Source of the DNA: an uncultured Ulvibacter sp.
GTDB taxonomy: Bacteria > Bacteroidota > Bacteroidia > Flavobacteriales > Flavobacteriaceae
DNA: 64,000 bases
Assembly: GCA_943789105.1 (NCBI GenBank)
Contig: CALSSW010000001.1
Coordinates: 186,001 to 250,000, forward strand
Direction of reading: 5' to 3'
Positions 1 to 9,016 of this stretch are shown here, piece by piece. The position numbers and the translations under genes are program-made. Numbering within the stretch: position 1 is the stretch's first letter; each line of letters begins with the position of its first letter. The notes beneath the pieces were generated by a model. That model was not told the DNA's origin. It was given only the letters and a program-made list of their open reading frames with translations, and did not search any database.

Positions 1-1
1 C

Positions 2-307
2 ATTACAGTGCAAAATGCTACTGCCATTACCATGGCTGCACCAACCATACCAGGAGCTGGCGCAGAACCTGAAGTAGTAGGAGCTGCATTTGCAAAAGCT
101 GCTGGAGAAACTACTAGTTTAATAGCTGGAGAAAAAGGGGTGTTTAAAGTACGTGTAACGGCGGTCAATAATGCGCCGGTTTTAGAAAATTATGCGTCCT
201 ATGCAAACCAATTAAATAGCGCAGCCACACCGGCTGTAAATACAAAGGTCTACCAAGCACTTAAAAATGCTGCAGAGATTGAAGACAATAGAGCTAATTT
301 CTTCTAA
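2..307 (+). CDS. PpiD-like peptidylprolyl isomerase, C-terminal fragment
   Basis: The reading frame is open from base 2, so this is the last ~101 residues of a gene that begins upstream of the window; the GTG at 8 is only an internal codon. The ending (NAAEIEDNRANFF) and the Ala-rich segment before it resemble the C-terminus of the large flavobacterial SurA/PpiD-type foldases, membrane-anchored periplasmic chaperones with a parvulin domain. The parvulin domain is not in the window, so the name rests on the tail and on the gene order: in Flavobacteriia a PpiD-like gene commonly precedes the GHMP kinase/HMG-CoA reductase pair found at 2.2-4.4 kb. A terminator hairpin follows directly. Confidence 0.6.
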   Translation: MTVQNATAITMAAPTIPGAGAEPEVVGAAFAKAAGETTSLIAGEKGVFKVRVTAVNNAPVLENYASYANQLNSAATPAVNTKVYQALKNAAEIEDNRANFF

Positions 308-335
308 TAGCGCTTAAAAGATTATTTTAATGTAA

Positions 336-370
336 TCCGCTTACTTTTTTAAAGTAGGCGGATTTTTTTT
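336..370 (+). terminator. Rho-independent terminator of the PpiD-like gene
   Basis: A 12-bp stem (336-347 with 351-362, one G-T pair) with a 3-nt loop is followed by eight T. It overlaps the last codons and stop of the convergent blh gene, so part of the hairpin is coding on the other strand. Confidence 0.75.
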
Positions 371-1240
371 GAACATTTTTGTAATCACAAAAGAATGTGC
401 AAAGGTAATTGCTCCTAAAAAAGAAAAAATAATAGGCAGAAAAATTTGCTTGTCGTCTTTGAAGAAATACAATAAACTGCCAATGGCTAAAATAGAGATG
501 AGCCATACTAGAAATGATTTTTGAATGTACTTTAAAAACGATTTCCAGGAAATTTCTTTATATAGGTAATCTAACTGCTCAATAATTGATGGGATGCTAT
601 GCCAAAGAATAAAGTAAATAGCAAAGCTCCATATAAGGTTTGAGCTACTAAAGACAATAAAGAAAACTAGTAGCAAAAAAAGCTCATAGGCTATTGTTTT
701 GAGACCAAAGGTATGGTCTAGGTAGTATTTAATGCCTACCAAAATAAAGACAATAAAGGACCCAAGCAGGCAGTAGTAATATATACTACTATCAATGGTA
801 TTGCCAATGATGTCTTTTATAATGTTTGAAACCTCTGCTAAATTTAAGGCAAGTATTAAAAATAATACGACCAAACCATAGCTCATGTATAATATAGCAC
901 TTGTAAGAGAACTTTCCTTTATACTTTTATGAAAGTGTTGCTCTCCAAAATGATACCCACTAAATAAAATGAAAAATAACATAGCAATTTTGGGTGCCAC
1001 GTAAAATACAAGCGCTGCCACTAAAACCACTAAGATATATCCAGACAAAAATAGACCTAACCTTTTTAGGGTAGTCACTTGTTTTATTTTACTTACAATA
1101 GAGAGGTCATTAGATCCATGAAGGATCCCTAATGTGAAAATAAAAAACAAACCGATGATGTATTGTGCGTTTTCTGGGATTTGGCTAGTAAGCCAGAGGC
1201 AGAAAAAGGTTGTGGTAATCAAGATATTACTAATATTCAT
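341..1240 (-). CDS. blh: Beta-carotene 15,15'-dioxygenase, Brp/Blh family
   Basis: This 299-residue integral membrane protein matches the Brp/Blh family, which cleaves beta-carotene into two molecules of all-trans retinal, the proteorhodopsin chromophore. Visible family motifs are HGSNDL (His41), GYHFGEQHFH (His97, His102, His104) and LWHS (His214); such histidines ligate the catalytic iron. Most of the chain is hydrophobic with about eight predicted membrane spans. It is divergent from proteorhodopsin across 127 bp, the usual arrangement in marine flavobacteria. A TAAATTTA element (1245-1252) lies four bases before the ATG, so the mRNA may be almost leaderless. Length and motifs look intact. 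Confidence 0.93.
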   Translation of the reverse strand: MNISNILITTTFFCLWLTSQIPENAQYIIGLFFIFTLGILHGSNDLSIVSKIKQVTTLKRLGLFLSGYILVVLVAALVFYVAPKIAMLFFILFSGYHFGEQHFHKSIKESSLTSAILYMSYGLVVLFLILALNLAEVSNIIKDIIGNTIDSSIYYYCLLGSFIVFILVGIKYYLDHTFGLKTIAYELFLLLVFFIVFSSSNLIWSFAIYFILWHSIPSIIEQLDYLYKEISWKSFLKYIQKSFLVWLISILAIGSLLYFFKDDKQIFLPIIFSFLGAITFAHSFVITKMFKKNPPTLKK

Positions 1241-1308
1241 GGGCTAAATTTATCGAATTAATAATATTATTTATTCACTTTTGTCAAATTACTTTAAAAA
1301 GTGTTTGG

Positions 1309-1337
1309 TTGTTGTGTTTTTTTTTGTTTTATTTATA
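1309..1337 (+). promoter_or_regulatory. Possible proteorhodopsin promoter
   Basis: TTG (1309-1311), an 18-nt spacer and TATTTATA (1330-1337) fit the Bacteroidota TTG-N17-23-TAnnTTTG pattern only loosely. It would give a leader of about 27 nt. No better match was seen in the PR/blh intergenic region. Confidence 0.3.
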
Positions 1338-1367
1338 CCTATTAACAATAAACAAAATTAATAAAAC

Positions 1368-2090
1368 ATGACAAATTCTACTTTACTAATTCTTTTGGGA
1401 GATGTAAATAGCCCAGTGAATTTCACATTCTTTATAGGATGTATGGCAATGATGGCAGCTTCTGCTTTCTTTTTCTTATCGTTAAATCAATTTGACAAAA
1501 AATGGAGAACTTCTGTTTTAGTGTCTGGTTTGATTACTTTTATTGCAGCAGTGCACTACATGTACATGCGTGACGCAGCTATGGCTGGAGATGTAATGAA
1601 CATTACCGCATTTAGATATGTGGATTGGATCTTAACTGTTCCGCTGATGTGCGTTGAATTCTACTTAATCTTAAAAGTAGCTGGAGCCAAAAAGTCTTTA
1701 ATGTGGCGTTTAATTTTCCTTTCTGTGATTATGTTAGTTACGGGATATATGGGAGAATCTGGTGGTGACGCTGTAGTTTGGGGAACAATATCTGGTTTAG
1801 CTTATTTCGTAATCGTTTACGAAATATGGTTAGGTGGAGCCGCAAAACTAGCAAAAGAAGCTGGTGGAGATGTATTACATGCTCACAAGATACTTTGTTG
1901 GTTCGTGCTTGTTGGTTGGGCAATTTACCCAATCGGTTACATGGCAGGAACTGCAGGATGGTATGGTGATGCAGGTTTATTCTTTGGAATGGAACTTGAC
2001 ATGCAAGTATTGTACAACATCGCTGATGCAATTAACAAAATTGGATTTGGACTTGTTATTTACTCTTTAGCAGTTAAGAAAACAGCTTAA
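1368..2090 (+). CDS. Green-absorbing proteorhodopsin (light-driven proton pump)
   Basis: This 240-residue, seven-helix protein is a type-1 rhodopsin of the proteorhodopsin clade, pumping protons outward across the inner membrane in light. The functional residues are present: His63 (counter-ion partner), Asp86 as proton acceptor, Thr90 and Glu97 as proton donor (the DTE pattern of proton pumps, not the NDQ pattern of sodium pumps), and Lys224 for the retinal Schiff base in helix G. The spectral-tuning position, equivalent to residue 105 of the original green proteorhodopsin, is Met94, as in other flavobacterial green-light pumps. The chromophore comes from the divergent blh gene. A strong terminator follows. 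Confidence 0.97.
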   Translation: MTNSTLLILLGDVNSPVNFTFFIGCMAMMAASAFFFLSLNQFDKKWRTSVLVSGLITFIAAVHYMYMRDAAMAGDVMNITAFRYVDWILTVPLMCVEFYLILKVAGAKKSLMWRLIFLSVIMLVTGYMGESGGDAVVWGTISGLAYFVIVYEIWLGGAAKLAKEAGGDVLHAHKILCWFVLVGWAIYPIGYMAGTAGWYGDAGLFFGMELDMQVLYNIADAINKIGFGLVIYSLAVKKTA

Positions 2091-2116
2091 GTTACACAAA
2101 CATATTATTACAAATT

Positions 2117-2146
2117 AGCGCAACCTTAGGGTTGCGCTTTTTTTTT
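2117..2146 (+). terminator. Rho-independent terminator of proteorhodopsin
   Basis: Perfect 9-bp stem (2117-2125 with 2130-2138), TTAG loop and a T-rich tail to 2146, 26 bp after the stop codon. Confidence 0.9.
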
Positions 2147-2190
2147 GCTTTATTTTTAACCCAAGGGAGGGTGTTTCATACCTTAGCTTT

Positions 2191-3096
2191 TTATGCCATC
2201 ATATCATCAAAGGCAATGATAGTGGTGTACCCTTTAGCTTTAAAATAAGCCATATCTTCTTTATTTCCTGTGGCCAAGACAAAGTCTCCTCCCCAGGCGC
2301 CAAGGCTTTTAATAGTCTTTGGGTAGTCTGGAAATACTAATTCCTTTATAGTAGCTTGCCCCAGCATTGAAGCTATTTTCTTTTCATGTGCATTTAGAAT
2401 TCTTTCTAAATCTCCAAGGGTGTAACAAACAAGCGCTTTTTTGCTTAAATCTGTAATGGCCTCAAGTATCCTAGGGTCTTTCTCTATTTTCTTGTAAGTA
2501 GTTATAGCTTTCTTGCTATCTTGTTTTTGATTAAGGTGTATAAAAAACAAATGCTCTGTAAAGCTCCAAGTAAGCGTGCAGGGTTGCACCTGTGGCTTGT
2601 TATCTTTTAAGGTATAAAAAATAGGGGTATTGTGCTGAGCTGCAGCAATATCATACCCACTACCTCCAAAACTTTCTTGTAAGAGCGTAAAGGGGTCTAT
2701 TTGGGCCCACTGTGCTATGTTGTTAATAAGGGTAGAGGAAGTTCCTAGCCCCCAATCTCTCGGGAAATCTAATTGTGTTAGTACTGCCAGACCTTTACTT
2801 TGTTTTAAAAATGATGTGTTGTGTATTCTAGCCGTTTGTAAAATAGTACATAGTGTTTTGGCTATCTGAGATTTATTAGTACAGGTAAGACTTGTAAGAT
2901 CTATATGTGTTTCAAACCAAATGTTCCCAGTATGATCTTTGCTCACCCAGTGAAGCGTCTGCTCATTATTATCTGTAACAGTGAGAGATTGTCCATACAT
3001 GGTAGGTATGGCTAGAGCAGTGGCCCCATCCAAAACAACATATTCTCCCATAATTAGAAGTTTACCATTGCTTTTATATGTAGTTTGTTTACTCAC
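2191..3096 (-). CDS. GYDIA-family GHMP kinase (mevalonate-pathway-type)
   Basis: A 301-residue small-molecule kinase of the GHMP superfamily. The ATP-binding glycine/serine loop is GLGTSSTLINNIA near residues 127-139, preceded by FPRDW, and the family signature GSGYDIAAAQH follows ~28 residues later. This subgroup is specific to Bacteroidota and resembles mevalonate and phosphomevalonate kinases; which of the two reactions it performs is not shown by the sequence. It starts one base after the stop codon of HMG-CoA reductase on the same strand, so the two are surely cotranscribed, supporting a role in the mevalonate route to isoprenoids. Confidence 0.85.
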   Translation of the reverse strand: MSKQTTYKSNGKLLIMGEYVVLDGATALAIPTMYGQSLTVTDNNEQTLHWVSKDHTGNIWFETHIDLTSLTCTNKSQIAKTLCTILQTARIHNTSFLKQSKGLAVLTQLDFPRDWGLGTSSTLINNIAQWAQIDPFTLLQESFGGSGYDIAAAQHNTPIFYTLKDNKPQVQPCTLTWSFTEHLFFIHLNQKQDSKKAITTYKKIEKDPRILEAITDLSKKALVCYTLGDLERILNAHEKKIASMLGQATIKELVFPDYPKTIKSLGAWGGDFVLATGNKEDMAYFKAKGYTTIIAFDDMMA

Positions 3097-3097
3097 T

Positions 3098-4411
3098 TTA
3101 TGCTCTTAGTTGTTCTATAAAAGCGATCACTGCCCTGTGAGATACTTGATGGGATGTAAAATGTGTTACCGCCAACGTTTTTTCTGCATCTGTTGCTTGA
3201 ACCCCATTTAAAATATTCATTAAATGCATTTTCATGTGTCCTTTTTGGATTCCAGTAGTCACCAAAGAGCGAAGAGCGGCAAAGTTTTGTGCCAAGCCGG
3301 CAACAGCTACTAACTGCATTAGTTTTTTAGCATTTGGCTTTTGTAATAAATCAAAAGCAAAACCAACTAAAGGGTGTAGTGATGTTAAACCACCAACGGT
3401 TCCAAGAGCAAGTGGGAGTTCAATCCACATTTTAAAAATATCGTTCTCTACACTAGCGTGTGTTAGGCTACTGTACTGACCGTCTTTACAAGCATATGCA
3501 TGCACTGCTGCCTCTACTGCTCTAAAGTCATTACCGGTTGCTAGTATAACGGCGTCAATACCGTTCATGATTCCTTTGTTGTGTGTAACGGCTCTTCTTG
3601 GAGTTGCTTTTGCAATTGATATGGCTCTAACTATCTTTTGAGCAAACAGGCGGCCATCAAGGTCTTTTTGTTTTAAAAGATCAACATGACAGGACACAGA
3701 GGCTCTAACCAAACATTCTGGGGTGTAGTTAGACAAAATACTCATGACAACCTCTGGATAGGTTTGTGAGGTGTTAAATGCTTTATAAGTTTTGGCTTCT
3801 CTTTCAAGGGTTTGTGCAAAGGTTTCTAAGCAGGTGTTTATAAAATTGGCACCCATGGCATCCAATGTTTCAAAAGTACAATGAAGCTGAAAAAAACCAT
3901 CTAAAGTATTTGTACTATCTATGAGCTGGATATCAAGTAGCCCACCGCCACGTTTTTTCATGTTTGTTTCAACCTGCGAAATACTCGCAATTAGTTTGGG
4001 TTTTATAACACCGAAAAAAGCAATCATGTCTGCAGTATTTCCGAAGAAATTAAGATGAACCTGTCCGTTTTTAATAGTACTAACAACCTGGGTTGTAAAG
4101 CCGCCTTTGTCTAGCCAGAATTTTGCAGCATTACTTGCAGCAGCCACCACAGAGCTTTCTTCAATAACCATTGGAATTGCATATAAATCTTGGTTAACCA
4201 AGAAATTTGGCGCAATACCTATAGGCAGGTAATAATTAGATATTGTATTTTCTATAAAATCGTCATGCAGTTTTTGTAACTCGTTGTCTGAGTTCCAATA
4301 CCTCTTTAACACATCTATTGCTTGCTCGTTTGCTTTAAAATAGGTCTTGGTAAGCCACTCTATTTTTTGAGCCTTTGAAAGTTTTGAAAATCCTGAGATT
4401 GGATTTGACAT
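3098..4411 (-). CDS. Hydroxymethylglutaryl-CoA reductase, class II (degradative type)
   Basis: A 437-residue enzyme interconverting HMG-CoA and mevalonate. The N-terminal ISGFSKLSKAQKIEWL segment, the nucleotide-binding region and the dimer-spanning active site (EcLVRASVSCHVD, GIMNGIDAVILATGNDFRAVEAA, and the GQYSSLTHAS stretch) match the soluble class II enzymes of bacteria. In Bacteroidota, which use the mevalonate pathway, the enzyme is believed to work biosynthetically despite the 'degradative' label. It leads a two-gene operon with the GHMP kinase. A TATCTTTG element (4431-4438, minus strand) lies 19 bp before the ATG. Confidence 0.95.
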   Translation of the reverse strand: MSNPISGFSKLSKAQKIEWLTKTYFKANEQAIDVLKRYWNSDNELQKLHDDFIENTISNYYLPIGIAPNFLVNQDLYAIPMVIEESSVVAAASNAAKFWLDKGGFTTQVVSTIKNGQVHLNFFGNTADMIAFFGVIKPKLIASISQVETNMKKRGGGLLDIQLIDSTNTLDGFFQLHCTFETLDAMGANFINTCLETFAQTLEREAKTYKAFNTSQTYPEVVMSILSNYTPECLVRASVSCHVDLLKQKDLDGRLFAQKIVRAISIAKATPRRAVTHNKGIMNGIDAVILATGNDFRAVEAAVHAYACKDGQYSSLTHASVENDIFKMWIELPLALGTVGGLTSLHPLVGFAFDLLQKPNAKKLMQLVAVAGLAQNFAALRSLVTTGIQKGHMKMHLMNILNGVQATDAEKTLAVTHFTSHQVSHRAVIAFIEQLRA

Positions 4412-4430
4412 ACATTTTAGTTTTAAAAGT

Positions 4431-4438
4431 CAAAGATA
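4431..4438 (-). promoter_or_regulatory. -7 element before HMG-CoA reductase
   Basis: On the minus strand the bases read TATCTTTG, a perfect TAnnTTTG match. No TTG was found at the expected -33 distance. Confidence 0.4.
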
Positions 4439-4614
4439 CTACAAAGCATATAATGTTGCTTAAAATCAAAGCACCTTGAAATAATATTTTTTTTAGGAGC
4501 TTACTATTTTTACTGGCGCCTTGCTATCCTTGTTTTTAACTCCAAAAAAGGGCCTTGTTTCATATAATTTTATTAAACTTGTGATACCATAAAATTAACA
4601 CATTAAATACAATT

Positions 4615-6784
4615 ATGCGCCTAGGCTTTTTGCTCCTTTTTATTATAAGTTTTAGTGTTGCAACAGGGCAACAAAAACAAATCAGTCTTGAAGAAATATG
4701 GAGCGGTGACTTTTAGAACCCAAGGCCTTGATGAATTGCGTTCTCTTAAAAACGGCAAACAATATGCAGTGCTTAACTACAACAGGCTCTCTGGCGGATC
4801 TTCTGTAGATGTGTATGATTACATAACCGGAAAAAAAGTAAACACAATTGTGTCTTCATCTCAAATAAAGGATGCGAATTATTTTTATACATACACCCTT
4901 AGCGAAGATGAAACTAAAGTTTTATTAGCAACAGATTTACAACAAATCTATAGACGCTCTACCCTAGGCACCTATTACGTGTATGACGTGGGTACTAAAA
5001 AAATGATGCTTGTTTCAGAAAATAAAATACAAGAACCATTATTAAATCCTGCCGGAACCAAAGTGGCCTATGGGTATGATAATAATATTTTTATTAAAAA
5101 CCTAAGCACTGGTGTTACTACTCAAATCACCAAAGACGGTCTTAAAAACAGCATTATTAATGGTATTACAGACTGGGTGTATGAAGAAGAGTTTGCTTTT
5201 GTAAGAGCTTTTGAGTGGAATAAAGACGGGTCTAAAATAGGATATATTAAGTTTGATGAAACCAGTGTGCCGCGTTTTTCTATGGATGTGTACGGGACAG
5301 GATTATACCCAACCCAACAAGTTTTTAAATATCCTAAAGCTGGAGATCCCAATGCACAAGTTTCATTGCACCTTTATGATCTTGAGAGTGAAAAAACAAG
5401 TAATGTAGATTTGTCTGGGTACAATAATTATTACATCCCAAGAATTAAATGGACCCAAGATACCAACGTACTTAGTGTCCAGACCACAAATAGAAAACAA
5501 AACACCATAGATCTTATTTTTGTTGATGCCAATAAAAACCAAACCTCTCTTGTGTTACAAGAAAAAGATGATGCCTATGTTGATGTCACAGATAACCTAA
5601 CTTTTTTCAAAGACAATAGTTTTATTTGGACCAGCGAGCGTGATGGTTGGAATCACATCTACCATTTTAATAAAAGTGGAGATCTTAAAAATCAAATCAC
5701 TCAAAGGTGCCTGGGAAGTTACTAACTATTACGGGTATGACCCAAAAAGTAATACCGTGTTTTACCAAAGTACAGAAAACGGAAGTATTAACCGTGGTGT
5801 GTATAGTACTTCAACGCAAAAGGTAAAAACAAGAAAGAGCTATCTGTAGCCACTGGAACCAACAGCGCCGCCTTTAGTGCAGATTACTCATACTATATCA
5901 ATACATTTCAAAGCGCTACCACTCCAAGTGTCTTTACCCTGCATGATGCCAAAACAGCAGCAGTACTTAAACAACTAAAAGACAATACAGATTTAGCCAG
6001 CAAAGTGGCGGGCTATAAAATGTCTGAAAAAGAATTTTCTACCATCTCTGTAAACGGGAATGATTTAAACATGTATACCATTAAGCCTTTGGATTTTGAC
6101 CCTTCCAAAAAATATCCCCTTTTTATGTATCAATACTCGGGCCCTGGTTCTCAAAATGTAGCCAATAAATGGAACGGCAGTAATGATTATTGGCACCAGA
6201 TGTTAGCACAACAAGGGTATATTGTAGTGTGTATAGATGGAAGAGGGACTGGTTTAAAAGGAAGAGATTTTAAGAAAGTAACACAATTAGAGCTCGGAAA
6301 ATATGAGGTGCAGGATCAAATTACTGCAGCAAATATATTGGGAACTCTACCGTATATAGATGCCAATAGAATTGGTATTTGGGGTTGGAGTTATGGTGGT
6401 TTTATGTCAAGTAACTGTTTGTTTCAAGGTCCAGAGACCTTCTCTATGGCTATTGCAGTAGCTCCGGTAAGTAGTTGGAGATTTTATGATACTATTTATA
6501 CAGAGCGTTATATGTCTACACCTCAACAAAACCCTAGTGGTTATGATACCAACTCACCGATGTATCATGTAGATGGCTTAAAAGGAAAGTTCTTACTAGT
6601 GCACGGTAGTGCAGATGACAATGTACATGTGCAAAATACCACCCGTTTGGTGGAGGCACTCGTGCAGGCCAATAAACAGTTTGACTGGGCTATTTATCCA
6701 GACAAAAATCACGGTATTTATGGAGGTACTACACGCCTACACTTATACACTAAAATGACCAATTTTATAAAACAGAACTTATAA
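4615..6784 (+). pseudogene. S9 family dipeptidyl peptidase (DPP IV-like), three frameshifts
   Basis: Reading through three frame changes gives ~723 residues, the normal length of flavobacterial DPP IV-like prolyl dipeptidases, secreted serine peptidases that remove N-terminal dipeptides. The ATG at 4615 starts a signal peptide (MRLGFLLLFIISFSVATGQQ). Frame 1 ends at a TAG at ~4711 inside EIWSGDFRTQG (one extra T in a T run); the next frame runs to ~5700 (QIT|KGAWEV), the third to ~5819 (an A missing before GGT), then the first of these frames resumes to the stop. The beta-propeller and the alpha/beta-hydrolase domain are otherwise complete, with GWSYGGF (Ser codon 6389-6391), GSADDNVH and DKNHGIY forming the catalytic triad. 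Sequencing error or true decay are both possible. The peptide transporter follows 33 bp downstream. Confidence 0.85.
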
Positions 6785-6817
6785 TCAATAATTAATAAAT
6801 AACTAATAATCACTAAT

Positions 6818-8404
6818 ATGGAATTTAAATTTGGGGGTTCACAAACGAACCAAAAAACAGTACTAGGACATCCATCTGGTTTGTTTGTACTATTCTTCAC
6901 AGAGATGTGGGAGCGTTTTTCTTACTATGGTATGCGAGCACTATTGGTGCTTTTCTTAATATCTTCAGTACTTGATGAAGGCTGGGGTTGGGACCGCTCT
7001 GAGGCATTGGTCTTATATGCTTGGTACACTGGGCTAGTTTACATCACACCTATTTTTGGAGGGTTAATTGCGGATAAAATTATGGGGTACCGTAATGCAA
7101 TTATTTTGGGAGCATTGCTAATGACTTTAGGGCATGGTTCTATGGCTCTAGAGGGAGTTGCAGATCCATTTTTCTACCTAGGTCTAGGTTTACTTATTGT
7201 TGGAAATGGATTGTTTAAGCCGAATATTTCATCCATGGTAGGGCAACTATATAAAGGAGAAGGAGACCAAAAAGATGCAGGATATACCATTTTCTATATG
7301 GGTATTAATGCTGGTGCTTTTCTAGGTATTTTACTTTGTGGATACATTGGCGAGAAAATTGGATGGCACTTTGGTTTTGGTCTAGCAGGAATCTTTATGC
7401 TTTTTGGAATGTTACAGTTCTACTTTGCTCAAACTATTTTTGGGAAAATTGGTCTTTCGCCAAAGAACCCTGAAAGTATAGAGGCGGCTAAAGAGGCTGC
7501 TGTAGAAGCTGCCAAACAGGAAACTGTTGCGGTAGATGAATCAAATGCTAATAAAGTAACCAAAGACAGGTTGGTTGTGATTGGTATTTTAGCCTTTTTC
7601 ACTATTTTCTTTTGGTGGGCTTTTGAGCAAGCAGGAGGTTCTATGACAATTTTCGCTAATGATTATACAGATCGTATGTTGACAGGCGATGGTGCAGCAA
7701 CCTTTAAGATATTTAACACACTATTGACAATCATACCTATGATTATTATTACCTGGGTATTATCAATGTTGTTTAAACAAACCTTTGCAAAATACTCACT
7801 ATCTAATATTTTACTAGGAGCTAGTTTTGTTATTATTTGGGGAATTGTAATTTGGATGTTACAAAGAGAATGGGTGTCTGAGTCTGCAGAAGTTCCGGCT
7901 TCTTGGTTTGGAATCCTTAACTCTTTCTTTATAATTGCTTTTGCACCAATATTTTCTAAAATATGGGCCAGTAAATTAAATCCTACAGGGCCAGTAAAGT
8001 TTGCTCTTGGATTGATATTGCTCGGTCTTGGATTTGGTGTATTAGCCTATGGTTCTTTAGAGATTCCTCTTGGAGCTAAAACCGCTTCTGTGAGTATGAT
8101 TTTCTTAATCTTAGCTTATTTATTGCATACTCTTGGTGAGTTGTGTATTTCTCCGGTTGGTTTATCTTACGTAAGTAAACTTGCACCAGCGAAACTTATT
8201 GGATTAATGTTTGGAGTTTGGTTTGTAGCCAATTTTATTGCAAATACTGCGGCAGGTATTACAGGTAGTTATATGGATCCAATTCTTGAAGAAAAAGGGC
8301 TTTCTTATTTCTTTATGATATTTACTTTAATTCCTATTTCTGCAGGAGTTGTAATGTTAATGTTAAACAAAATGCTTTTGAAAAAAATGCATGGAATTCG
8401 CTAA
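6818..8404 (+). CDS. Proton-coupled oligopeptide transporter (POT/PTR, MFS)
   Basis: A 528-residue inner-membrane symporter importing di- and tripeptides with protons. The proton-coupling motif EMWERFSYYG lies at residues 29-38 in helix 1, and the PTR signature FYMGINAGAFLG follows in helix 5. About 12-14 hydrophobic helices are visible, with a charged, Ala/Glu-rich insert near residues 215-245 as in other bacterial POTs. It sits directly after the dipeptidyl peptidase, which suggests a small peptide-use unit: the peptidase makes dipeptides in the periplasm and this carrier imports them. A strong terminator follows. Confidence 0.92.
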   Translation: MEFKFGGSQTNQKTVLGHPSGLFVLFFTEMWERFSYYGMRALLVLFLISSVLDEGWGWDRSEALVLYAWYTGLVYITPIFGGLIADKIMGYRNAIILGALLMTLGHGSMALEGVADPFFYLGLGLLIVGNGLFKPNISSMVGQLYKGEGDQKDAGYTIFYMGINAGAFLGILLCGYIGEKIGWHFGFGLAGIFMLFGMLQFYFAQTIFGKIGLSPKNPESIEAAKEAAVEAAKQETVAVDESNANKVTKDRLVVIGILAFFTIFFWWAFEQAGGSMTIFANDYTDRMLTGDGAATFKIFNTLLTIIPMIIITWVLSMLFKQTFAKYSLSNILLGASFVIIWGIVIWMLQREWVSESAEVPASWFGILNSFFIIAFAPIFSKIWASKLNPTGPVKFALGLILLGLGFGVLAYGSLEIPLGAKTASVSMIFLILAYLLHTLGELCISPVGLSYVSKLAPAKLIGLMFGVWFVANFIANTAAGITGSYMDPILEEKGLSYFFMIFTLIPISAGVVMLMLNKMLLKKMHGIR

Positions 8405-8423
8405 CAGTACAATTTACACTCAT

Positions 8424-8453
8424 AAAAAACGTTCCATGTATGGAACGTTTTTT
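8424..8453 (+). terminator. Rho-independent terminator after the peptide transporter
   Basis: Perfect 13-bp A/T-flanked stem (8424-8436 with 8441-8453), TGTA loop, ending in a T run. Confidence 0.88.
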
Positions 8454-8467
8454 GTTTATTATAGTTT

Positions 8468-9013
8468 ATGAAAAAAGCACTTTTAGTACTCGTTTTTTTA
8501 ATTTCTACGGTAGCCTTAACAGCTCAAGAAATAGCATGGATGTCAATGGACCAGGCGCTGCTTGCCCAACAACAAACGCCCAAAAAAATATTTATGGATG
8601 TCTACACCATCTGGTGTGGCCCTTGTAAACTACTTGATAAAAACACCTTTAGTAATCCAGATGTGATTGCCTATATAAGCAAGCACTTTTACCCTGTAAA
8701 GTTTAATGCAGAGGGTAAAGACCCAATCACATATAAAGGGTTTACCTACACAAACCCAAATTACAGAGAGGCTAAACGAGGTAGAAATGCTACTCATTTT
8801 TTTGCAGATGCTTTAAGGCTTCAAGGGTATCCTAGTTTGGCATTTTTTGAGAGTGACGGGACATTAATCCAGTCTATAGTTGGGTATCAAACTCCTCAAG
8901 AGTTAGAGCTGTATTTAAAAATGATTGCTACAGATCAATACAAGGAGGTTACCACCAGAGCACAGTGGGATATGTATCAAAAAAATTTTAAAGGTACTTT
9001 TAAATCTAGGTAA
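8468..9013 (+). CDS. Secreted thioredoxin-fold protein
   Basis: A 181-residue protein with a signal peptide (MKKALLVLVFLISTVALTAQ) and a thioredoxin fold. The redox motif WCGPC, in the context YTIWCGPCKLLD, follows FMDVY; the fold's cis-proline lies in GYPSLAFF. The architecture matches periplasmic DUF255/thioredoxin_7-like proteins of Bacteroidota, probably disulfide reductases, but the substrate is unknown. It is preceded by the transporter's terminator, so it likely has its own promoter, which I could not identify. Confidence 0.85.
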   Translation: MKKALLVLVFLISTVALTAQEIAWMSMDQALLAQQQTPKKIFMDVYTIWCGPCKLLDKNTFSNPDVIAYISKHFYPVKFNAEGKDPITYKGFTYTNPNYREAKRGRNATHFFADALRLQGYPSLAFFESDGTLIQSIVGYQTPQELELYLKMIATDQYKEVTTRAQWDMYQKNFKGTFKSR

Positions 9014-9016
9014 TAC

